Part shown: in pieces, positions 1-12,000 of the stretch
Numbering within the stretch: position 1 is the first letter of the stretch
Layout: each line of letters begins with the position of its first letter
Assembly: GCA_003648845.1 (NCBI GenBank)
Contig: QMQA01000011.1
Coordinates: 1-12,171, forward strand
Direction: 5' to 3'
Length of the DNA stretch: 12,171 nt
Source of the DNA: Candidatus Aerophobota bacterium
GTDB lineage: Bacteria > Aerophobota > Aerophobia > Aerophobales > B3-G15
Notes under the pieces: model-generated
Databases searched by the model: none
Told to the model about the DNA's origin: nothing
What the model saw: only the letters and a program-made list of their open reading frames with translations
Position numbers and translations under genes: made by a program

Positions 1-1
1 C

Positions 2-67
2 CTTGATCAAGGCCACACCAACCAGACAAACTCCTCAGGATACGCAAACCTCTACTTCGATCCAGAC
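2..67 (+). repeat. Tail of an A super-repeat that starts upstream of the window
   Basis: These 22 codons match the stretch just before the F-[DN]-P-x-C landmark in the other A units (a Ser-Ser-Gly-Tyr turn followed by a strand ending in Tyr-Phe-Asp-Pro). The A series therefore continues to the left of the window, and the number of units in the full gene is unknown. Confidence 0.75.
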
Positions 68-3000
68 TGCTCATACTCAGTAGGACCACAAACCTGGTAC
101 GCAAAGGTAACAGACGCATACTATGAAAACAACATAACCCCGTACAACCTCACAGTAATAGTAAAGGATGATATTCTCATTACAGTAACAGGACCTGTTA
201 ATGTCAAAGAATATCCAAGAGGAGATAACATAACCGTAAATGTTTCACTCCAGGATAGATGCGGAAGACCTATAGAGGGAGCGGAAGTTAACATAACCAT
301 GATACATAACTTAACAGGAACCGTTTATCACTGCAACGGAACAATTGATATAGGAAACGGTTTGTATAACTGCACGTTCAACACCTCTGACATGAAGGCA
401 GGTCTGTTCCATATATCAGTATCAGCTTCAAAGCAATATTACAATTCCAATAGCAGCATAGAATACAATGCATTCTGGATAGAAACCAAACCTGTTTTGA
501 CACTTGTTGGATACGGTGTAACACCACAGATAGGTGGTTGGGGTGCAAAGTATACATTTACTGTTAATGTCACTGATGAAGATGGAGATATTGTGAGAGT
601 CTATCTCTATGAGAGAGAGTATGGAAGCGATACATGGAACCTTGTTCCAGGCCCAGAACATAATTATCAAGAAGTCTCAGGTATAAACAAGACTGTGACC
701 TTTATTCTGGATGGTTCAATAGACTATACATGTGCAGTCCTTGGAGGAAAAACAAGCGTAATAAGGGAATTCAAGTTCAATGCTACAGATGATCCACCAG
801 GACCCGATGATATTGCAGAAACAGAACCACGAAACTTTACAGTTGAAAGAGACTCTGTAAGAGTGGATTATGTGGATGGAGATGATGTATGGATATACAG
901 ACCTTCAGGTAACTATACACTTAAACTCAGGTTTTTCGATCTAGATACAGGAAACTATGTCAATACAATCTTCACTCAAGGATTCTTCAACATAACTCAG
1001 AATGGTCCAGGTAGTAATTATATCAGCTATGATGTAAGCTCTGACGCACAAGGATATATAAGTCTGAATTTCGATCCGGGATGTTCACCCAAGTATTCTG
1101 TGGGACCACAGAAGTGGCTTGGTGGAACGAAGGATGATACATGTTACAAGGATAATTCCTCAGAAGAGTTTGATCTGTATATATGGACAAGTCCACTTCA
1201 AGTAAACCTTACAATACCGGATGGTGAACACTACAGAAGAGGGATAGATAACATATCAATCCGTGGTTATGTACACGATGAATGTGGGGCTGTAACAAAT
1301 GCCACCGTTACCATCACAGCAGAGAGTGGTGCTTTCACTTTCTCCTGTGAAGATTATGATGTTATACATGACGAAGGTTTAGAGGGAGGAGAACCAGGCT
1401 GGTATAATTGCACGTTCTGGTGGAACAATCATTCATCTTGGCCAAATCAAGTCCTGTACAAGTTTAATACCACAATGAAAGCATCAAAGCTGTATTACAA
1501 CGATTCTCCGATTGTGATAGATGAAGATTCGTTCTGGCTGACTGATGTGCCAGATGTATATTGGGATGATCCATGGCATACGGTATATCCCACAGGAGGA
1601 GGATGGGGTGCATTGCACACCTTTTCCTTCTATGTGAGAGATGAGGAAAACGATGAAATGAACATAACCTTCTGGAAGAAGACAGGTGATAACGGTACAT
1701 GGATTCTCATAAACCAGACCACTCTTGTCTCTGACGAATATCAGCAAGTAGAATTCAAGCATAGATTTACATGTGAGGATGCAAACCAGGTGAACTACTT
1801 CATGATAAATATTACAGACAGCTGGAATGATTATACAGAGTCTGAAGAAAGAAGCTTCTATATGGACAAAGATAGAACAACAGCCTATGCAATAATAGGC
1901 GATGATTCCATTGTAGCAAGGGAGGGAAGCAATTCCGTTCAGTTACAGGTTAGAATAAGAGACACTGATATTGATCCTGTAGGAGTAGTATGGGTTGATT
2001 CAAATGTTTCAGGAAGAATATGGGTAACCTATAACAATACAGGATCAAACACATGGGATGAAGGAATATGGAATGTCACAACTTCTGGAGGTTACCTCAC
2101 GGTATATTTCGATCCTGGCTGTGATCCACTTTATGTTATAGGAGAGCATGACTGGAAGGGCGGTGTTGCAGAAAACGATACATGCTATGCCATGGGTAAT
2201 TCTACAAATAACAATGTAAGTATAATAGGTCAGCTCAAGAATTTCTTACAATTACCTGAATATGGAGAAAACATACCTGTTGGAAACCTTGTGTTTGTTA
2301 GATACAATATAACTGGAGAGTGTGGAGAACTTGTCAACGGTTCAACTACAACATTAGAATTTGGTTCTCCGAAAGGTGAATGGGAATCATTCACACCTCT
2401 CGATGAAGGAAACGGATGGTACAACTACACCTGGGACACATCCTTCCATATCGGAGGATGGTGGGACATAAGGATAAACTCTAGCAAATCTTGGTATTAT
2501 TTCAACTCCTCAACATGGGAAGACTGGATATATTTGAACAACACACCACCAGAACTCACAAACATCAGTGTAACACCTCAAATAGGCGGATGGGGTGATG
2601 TATTTACATACAGGGTTGATATAAACGATACACAGCAGGATAATGTTACATGTGAACTTTATGTATCAACAGATGGTGGAAACACATGGGTGAAAAAGAA
2701 CAGCACCATTGTTTATGGTGGACAGTCCCCATGCATACTCACAGTTTCAGATTTCACATGCAGTGAAATTGGTACAGACAACAAATTCTATTTCAGCACA
2801 TTCGATGGAACAAATGTAAAGAATACAAGTATATATGATGGACCGAACATAACCGTGAACAATGCAAGCATAGCTTATATATACAGCGATCCCATTGTTA
2901 ATAGGGATGACACCCAGGAAAACAATACAGCATTGATAATAGTCTATGTTCACGATCTCACAAGAAATACATCAGCACGTGAAGGAACAAATGTAACCAT

Positions 3001-6000
3001 TAGAGTAGAATATAAAAACGGAACATTTGATTACGGAAAGATTAATCAAACAAATTCCAGCGGATATATGAAATACTATTTCAATCCAGGTTGTGACTTC
3101 CCATTATACGATCCAGGTGTGAGAAAATGGTATGCAAATGTAACGGATTACTGCTACGATAATCCAACAACAGATAACTATACCATAACAATTTACGGAA
3201 CATTGGTAAATTCCTTCGTGGAACCTGCTTACGGAACAAATTATGAAAGGGGAGTTGATGATGCATATGTTAAGGGTTATGTTCAGGATGATTGTGGAAA
3301 CTTCAGGGAAGATGTTAATGTAACATTTACATACATCCATGAATCCAACACAACTATGTATGAATGTACACCCGTACAGAACGATACAGGTGGTTATTAC
3401 TCCTGCACAAGAAACAGTTCAGACATGCTGGCAAGATTCTATGATGTCGTGATGAATTCATCAAGAGATTATTTCCTTAATGACTCAGAAAGAGCACACA
3501 ATCTCTTCTTTATAAAGACCAAACCAGTCCTTGAAGACGTCAATGTAACTCCAAATCCCGGAGGCTGGGGCGAGAGATTTTATTTCTCCGTGAACCTTAC
3601 AGATGAAGATCTGGATAATGTTACAGTAAATCTCTATATAAGAAAGAAGGGTTCTGCAACATGGGGTGCTCCAAAGAATTCAACATATGCTGAAGCACCC
3701 ATAAATTATACAGTAACACTTTCATGGTCCTATCCTGACTGTCTGAATATAGGAGATTGGGAATTCTACTTTGAAGCAATAGATAATCGAACGCTTTCAA
3801 CTGTTTCTGAAATAAGCAACTTCACTATGGAAAGAGATGATGTTAACCTCACACTCGCGGAAGGTGATGGTGTAACCGTAATGAGAGAAGGTTCAGATGA
3901 GGTATGGCTGAGGGTTATAGTTTATGATACAGATCGTGGAACTATTGCAGGTTCAAATGTAAATGGAACATTCTGGGTCACAACCAACGCTTCAGATCCA
4001 AACTCTTGGGATGTGGGAAGATACGCCACAACAAACGGAAGCAGTTATATGAATTACAACTTCCCCACCATAGCACCACAGCCTGATTGCGATTATTCCG
4101 TAGGAGTTCACAAGTGGAAGGCGGGTGTTGGTGGACTCTACAGCGATCAGTGTTATAAAGATGCAAACTCTTCAGAATTTACTTTAACAATAATCTCCAA
4201 CCTCAAACCAACAATAGTTTCACCAAGAGGTGACAGCTTCATAAGAGGCACGCCTGTCCCAATCTCTGGATTTATCACAGATGAGTGCGGTCCTGTGGAA
4301 GGGGTGCTGGTGAAATACAGCATATATCTATTCCCGAATTACTATAACAGAACAAACACACCCGAGTACAACGACAGCGGTCAGTGGCAGGAGGGTGATG
4401 GATGGTACAATTACACATGGTTAGACACCAACAGACAGACAGGATGGTATGACCTCTTCTTCGTCACATTAAGCAAACCCTATTACGTAATGAACGAGAC
4501 ATATCTTGATGATGCATTTTTCCTCGCATTACCACCGGTTCTTTCAGACCCGGGTGTTGATCCATATTCAGATGGATGGGGTAAGTTAAGAACATTTACA
4601 ATAAAGGTCACAGATAACGATCTCAACTACAACAATGTCACATTATGGAAGAGGAAGTATGATCCAGCAACAGGAACATGGGGTAACTGGACATTTGTTG
4701 ATTACATATATCAAGATCAGCTGCAATCCACATGGCTGTATTTCTATGAAAGATTTGCATGCAGTGATATGGGCCTGAACGAATTCAGATTCATAACTGT
4801 TGATGAATTCGGTTATTCAGATGACACAAGAAACTATATCACCAACGTCTCTAAGACCATCCACAATTCCTCGCAGATAGATTCCGGATTCAATTACACA
4901 GAATACATTTCAGACACGGGCTATGTAGAATACTTCAACATAACCATAGCCAACACAGGAAACCAGACCTTCTATTTCAACCTCACAGTCAACGACCTGC
5001 TAATAGCAGAGAATTATTCCCTCACGAATGGAACAAACATAACGATAAATGCAATGATGAATGACACAAACTTTGATCTCTTTGTTCTACCGGGAGATAA
5101 CTACATCAATATCACAATAATGAATTCATCAGGAGAAAGAATCAATGCCTCATATATTGTAAACCTGAGTTATATCTCAGGAATTCAAACATTCTATGTT
5201 GAACCAGATAGTGTTGCAATAGAGATATGTCAACCAGGATATTGCAGCCCCTACAGCAACAGCACGGTAAGAAGGCTTGGCGGAAACCAGGCCTTCTTAA
5301 ATTTCAGAATATATGATGCAGACTATCCGAGGTATCCGAACGGAACGAAGGGAATGGTATGGATAACAAGAGATAATCAGAATTATGATTTCAACCTTTC
5401 ATGCACAAGCCTTAACGGTTACTGTGAGGTCTATTACAATCCAGATTGCACCTCAACTGTGGGTCTGCAAAAGTGGATCGGAGGAACCTTTGATTCATGT
5501 TACCAATATCTCAACAGCTCCGAAACCGATCTCTACGTATACGGTCAGCTCTACGTCAATGCAATCGAACCAGAAGAATATGCTATATTAAATAGAAACA
5601 CCACCGCAGAGCTCAATGCAAGCGTATATACAGATTGTTCAGGAGAGATTGTATACAATGCAAAGGTCAGCTGGTATAACTCCAGCATGGGCCTGCTCAA
5701 TTATACAATCGATAACACAACCAACTTCTTCACATCCACATTCCTCGTACCAGAGACCCAGAAGCTCGGTCCAGAAACAATATACACCAATGCAACAAAA
5801 CCATATTACGACATGGGAACGAATACAACCCTGGTTTACATTTTTGGATGGAGCACAATAGATTCCATAACACCTGAAAATGGTTCTGAATATTCTGCAG
5901 GAACAATGGTCCCAGTGACATGTCATATCTCAGACCTCAATACAGGAGAGTCAATAGAAGGATATGAGGTTAAGTTTTACAAGAACGGTGTGTTGCAGCA

Positions 6001-9000
6001 GATAAGTAATACTAATGCGCAGGGAAGCACCACATGGTACTGGGATACTGAAAACGAGACAGCAGGATACTACAATATCTCCTGCATCATAGAAGATGAT
6101 CCATCCAAGTATTATAATGCTTCGCATTCACTCAATTACACCATCATAAGAATAAGGAGACAGCTGAAGATAGAGGAAATAACACTCAGCAATTCATGGA
6201 TCTACAGGAATGACAGCTTCTCTCCCCATACCACTGTGATAACGGTGTATGTAAACGATGCTGATATAGGCCCTGCCAACGCGAGCAATGTAAGCTTCTA
6301 TAACTCAACCTCCTACATGGGAAGCTGCATAACAGATGAGACCGGTCATTGCAACATAACCTATAACGCATCTGATGATACCATTCCAGGAAATTACACA
6401 ATATACATAAATGCAACCAAGGAAGGGTCAGAAGACTCGGTAACGGTTGAGACATACATTCTTGTCTACGGAATCCTGTTCCCGCACATAACCTCTCCGG
6501 TTAATGGAAGCAGCTACACCACAGCCGATTCAGTTGATCTGGCTGTTGATGTGTATGATGAGAATGGAAATGTAGTAACAGGTATGGATGTGGAATGGTG
6601 GAATGAGACAAGCATGCTTGTAGATACAGCCTACTTCAACAACTATCCGCTTTCCGGCCAATCATCAGGAAACAGGACCTTCAAGGCAAATGCATCCAAA
6701 CCCTACTACACGAAGGGAAGTGATTATGTTGTGATAATGATAAGTGCTCTGGCAGATGTGATATGGGTATCTCCACCAAACGGAAGTTATGTTCCGTATC
6801 CAGAACCCTTTGATGCGATATGCCAAGTCAGAGATCCGCAGACAGGAAGCGGAATAAGCGATTATCCTGTTGAACTCTATTACTATTACACACCACCGTA
6901 CATATTCCTCGGAAATCTTACAACGAATGCAAGCGGGCATATAAATTACACATTCACCCCAACCCAGAAAGGGGAGATAACCTTTAAGTGTAACATCACT
7001 AGTGATCCAGGTCGTTTGATAGAAGCCAACATAGACACAGCTATAGGCGTTATAACAATAAAGGATGTCACACCTCCAACCATATCAAACATCTCTATAG
7101 TTCCGAACGAGAGTATAGAGGCCAATCTTGATATTGTTAACATCACAGCAGATGTCACAGATGACATAGGCGTGTATCAGGTGTGGGCATGGATAGGATT
7201 GCCGAACGGAAGCTACAAGAATGTGAGCATGTCTTTGCTTGATGGAACCACTTACAGGGGTCAGTATGTTCCTCCGATAGACGGAACATATAACGTAACG
7301 ATATTTGCACAGGACATGGGTCCAGAGTATAACATAAACTCCTCCTTTGCTGGATACTTCCACACATGGGGTCGTGCTTATGGAAGGACATCAATGATCG
7401 ATGAGGTTCCTGTATCTTCCATAACACAAATTCAAGGATACTCCTTTGATCTCACAATAAACCTAACAAACCTTGGTCCACCGAACATGTATGATGCTAA
7501 CATTACAGTATACGATTCACCAGAAAACTCCCTGATATTCAATGATACCTTTGAATCATGCGGAGATCTTGCTGCAAATGAGACATGTTCATGGACGATA
7601 CATGTAACTGTTCCAGCAAAGACACCTCCATCCCTCATAAGAATATTTGCTAATGCCTCGTGGAGGAATCCAGAGCTCACTACAAACTTCACAAGTGATC
7701 ACACCGATGTGATAGTTGCCTCGAACCCTGTAATAGATATAATAGAAGATACGATCCATAATATCACACCACATGATAGGTATACCTATGTTGGAACCAT
7801 AACCGTTGCATCTATAGGCAATGATGGTCTGGAAAACATAGAGCTGAGCTTGGTTGGTGGTGATCTCGCTCTTGACTGTCCAGAATGCAGGGTTGATCTT
7901 TCAGTAATCCTGTGGGAATACCTTGCAGCAGGCTATAATTTCACGGTTGATGTGTATGTAGATGTTCCTGCAGGTCAGAATCCAAGGGACTACTGGACAT
8001 ACATAAGAGCCTCGACAACCAATGCGGGTTTCGATGACTGTTTGCTCAACATAACAGTACCCCTCAATACTTCATGGATAAGGACTCCAGAAACCTTTGG
8101 AACCAAACTCACACAGCTCAATACCGAAGGAGTGATAGGAAACATCACATTAAGCAATACAGGAAACATAAAACTTGCATTCAGGATATACAGAACCGAA
8201 AACGGTTCCAGCTTGGTGACAGTGACACCGAATTATCTCACTGTAGAGAAGCAATCCTCACGAGAGGTTATGGTAACCTATAACATACCTCCAGATCAGA
8301 CAGAAGGCCTCTATTATGTCCAATTATTCATAAGAAACGATACCGCAACCCCAGAGGAAATGATAACGGACTTCTGGATGAACGTGACTGATCTCCCACC
8401 GAATATAAGCAATGTAAATGTCACGCCACTCATATTCGAGATAATATACGAAAATGTAAGCATCAGCGCAATGATTACAGACAACTTCAATGTCAGCTCA
8501 GCATGGATAGGGGTTATGAGACCCGGAGATGTGAATTACACGAATGTCTCAAAGATCCTCCACAATGCCTCACAGGCAGATTCCGGCCTCAACCACACAG
8601 AATACATTTCCCAAGAAGGCTACATGCAATACTTCAACATAACCTTGACAAACACAGGAAACCTGACATTCTACTTCAACCTCAGCATAAACGGGGTCTT
8701 GATAGCACAGAACCATTCATTGCAGAATGGAAGCACGTTCAGCATAGATGCTGTTGAGTCTGGAGTTTCTCTACCGCTTCCAGGAAATCAATCGATAAAC
8801 CTTGCCATATTCGATATAAATTCCACGCCTATAAATGCAAGCTATGTGCTCTACCTCAACTATTCATTCAAACAAGAAACCCCATTCATAAAGCCCATGG
8901 ATGATCATAACCCATACTACAATACCACCTATAATACCAATATTTCAGGAATCCACATTCTTAGGATATGCGCAAATGATACAAAGGGATTGACCTCATG

Positions 9001-12000
9001 CACATCACCCATATACCTACACGCAGCTGGAGCAACACCTGTATTGATAGAACCAAACATTACCTCGGTTTCCATCGAGAACATAACCATGAGAACTGGC
9101 GAAGAATTCAACTTCAATTTCACACTAATACCCCTTTACTCCAGAGTATACAACCTTAGTGTTAACATATCTGCTCCTGAAGGATGGAAGATCAACAGAA
9201 CATACTTTACATTCGGTAATCTGTTAAAGCAGAGCAGCAGGTCCAACCATACATCCATATTTGTTTCACTAGGAACTTTCCCAGGAACGTATCTTGTAAA
9301 CATCACAGCAAACTGGACAAATCTTAATGGAACAGAAGGGTATAACATTACATCCATACGCGTCACTATTCTTTCCAACCCACAGATAGATATAGTTGGA
9401 GATTATCTGCCTCTGGATGGACCATTGATAATAATAGGAGGAAGATATGATGAAGCACAGATTTATGTAAACTCCACAGGTAATGATAATGCAACAAACA
9501 TCAGGTTCTACTGTCTTTCAGGAACAGTATGCGAAAACTTCACTGTAGAATTCATACCTCCTGTTATATCCTACTTACCTCCAGGACATGTAAACTATAC
9601 CGTGATCAATGTAAGCGTGCCTCTGAACTTCCCAGCAGGTCCATACTGGGGACTGATCAAGGCCAACATAACAACAGGAGCATATGATACAGCAATCATA
9701 AATGTGACAGTTCCGATAAACCTCTCTTGGACACAGGTACCAGATATGCTCACAAAGAGGGTGATTCAGGGAACAGAAGGAACCCTCGGATACATCACAA
9801 TAACCAATGTGGGTAACGCATATCTCAGACTGGCCATAGCAAAATCAGGAAACCTCAGCATATTCGATATCAACACCACAACCCTCTCCTTAGCAATAGG
9901 AGAATCCGCTGTTATAGAGGTTACTTACACAGCCCCTGTGGTGTATACCCTTACCAACTATTCTGCTGAGATAATAACCATAAATACAACTGCGGATCCA
10001 TCTACCAGATCAACATTCGTAGAGATAGAGGTTCATCCATACTTTGTGGACATAATCTCCCCAACAGAAAAACAACCACTGATAAACGTAAGCATGCTCG
10101 ATAACATCCAGGTGAAGGTAAACGTTACCTATGAAAACTCTCCGGTAACCTCCGGCCTTTCTTGGAATCTAACACTCTCACATGCAGACATGAGCATTCC
10201 AATAAACCTCACAAGCGCTGTGTACTCAGAGGAAGAAGGCTTATGGCTTCTCAACTTCACAGCTCCTGATTTGCCCATAGGAACAGGATACGATCTCAAC
10301 GTCACAGCAATATATGAGACCATTGGTATATCCTGGTATGATTATGAACCCAAATCCATAGTGTATGCAGACCCGTATCCACCATGGATAGATATCTATG
10401 TCCCACCAAGGGTTCCCGCAAACACAACTGCCCGAATCTACGCGAATGTCACGGACCCCGGAGGTGTAAAGAATGCAAGCATAGCTATAATAAAGCCTGA
10501 TAATACAACACTAGAAAGCAACATGACATTCATTGAGAGGGTTGGAGATATTTACAGATATCTATTTGACTTTACAGAAACCGATATGAATGGAATATAT
10601 ACAGTAATAGTAACAGCATGCGATCTTTCTGGAAACTGCAACTCAACCAACACCACATTCGAAATCTTCCCTGCAGCCTATTTCAGCGGGCGTATGGTAG
10701 ATGAGGAAGGGATAGACAAACCACCACTCAATGTAACATTCATACTTTACTATCCAGGAACAGAGACACAACTCTATAACTTTACCACAGATGAGAATGG
10801 ATATTACAACGAGACCATAGATGCAAGAACTTATGATATGTTCATGAGAATCAGGGGATCTGAAGAGTCTTGGAAGGAATCGCTTATGCTTTATGGAACA
10901 GAAATACTGCATGATGTAGATAATCCCATACTCTTTGGAAGGATACCTGGTGTAAAGATAGGAAAGAGCGTGCTCAAGGCATATTACATAAACGAGACCT
11001 TAAACTTCAGTTTGGGTATATTCATCCTCAACTGCACTGAGTGCTATCAGGAAGGTGTGTGCTCAACCTCAGACTTTGTTCTAGAGAATCTTGGAATCTA
11101 TTACTGTGAGGATTGGGTGCCGATGACGAGATGCGCATCTGGTTGGACCAAACTCGAAAGCATACTTGACCCTGTAACAGGAACCATACAGGTAAACGCT
11201 ACAAACTTCAGGGGTGCGTACGCACTAGCAGAATACATATGTGGAGACGGCGTGTGCGAATCCCAGCATGGAGAATCCAATGCTGTGTGTCCAAGTGACT
11301 GTCCCATACAAATACCGCCGTCAGGAGGAGGTGGAGGAGGAGCAGGTGGAGGAGCAGGAGGCGGAGTAAGTGTAGGTGCAGGAGCAGGAACAGCAGGAGC
11401 AGGTGTCGGTGCAGCTATACCAGTAAAGGTAAAAACAACTCTTATAGATGTAAGATTAAGACAGGGAGAATATGAGATTCATTCTATGGAAATCGAGAAC
11501 AATCAAAAGAAAGATATCAAAGCCAAACTCAGTGTTGAGGGATTGATATGGGACTTTGTGCAAATAGAGAATCCAGAAATAACCATACCTCCACGCTCCG
11601 TAGGCATAGTTAAAATAAAACTCTTCACACTTCCAACCACAACTCCAGGTATATATACCGGAGATATTGTAACATTCATAGAAGGAATGAACATAACACA
11701 CAGGACTCCGGTAACCATAACCGTGCTAAAGATGCCTCAACCGCTTTTAGACGTGAAGATAAGAGTTCTCACAAAGACCATAGAACCAGGAGGAAACCTC
11801 AAATTTGAACTTACCCTGATAAACATGGGAGAGACGGCAAAGATAGAGGATATAGTTGTGAGGTATAACATAAGGAACCTTCAGACAGATGAGGTTGTAA
11901 CCATAATGAGGGAAACACTTGCAGTAGAGCAGACCAAGACCATACCGAGAAACATAACCTTGCCGGAGGATATGCCGTATGGAAGATATTATATAGAGGC

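Noticed and set aside
4..15. Twelve-base match TGATCAAGGCCA also found at 9654-9665
   Set aside because: The surrounding protein contexts differ and no longer alignment extends from it; a match this short is expected by chance in 12 kb with biased composition.
5385..5861. Two short + strand open frames (5385-5591 and 5616-5861) in another register
   Set aside because: They overlap the main frame, which keeps its repeat landmarks through this stretch (YNPDC at 5435-5449, DCSG at 5633-5644). They are shadows and not evidence of a frameshift.
5639..5926. 95-codon open frame on the minus strand, one of many antisense frames of 60-95 codons across the window
   Set aside because: All lie opposite the continuous + strand frame, overlap one another in several frames, show no ribosome binding site or family motif, and are Cys/Trp/His-rich in the way typical of reverse-complement translations.
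11321..11400. Purine-rich GGA/GCA tract that could be read as a regulatory or G-quadruplex element
   Set aside because: It is fully explained as in-frame Gly/Ala linker codons and lies inside the gene, so no separate regulatory role is supported.
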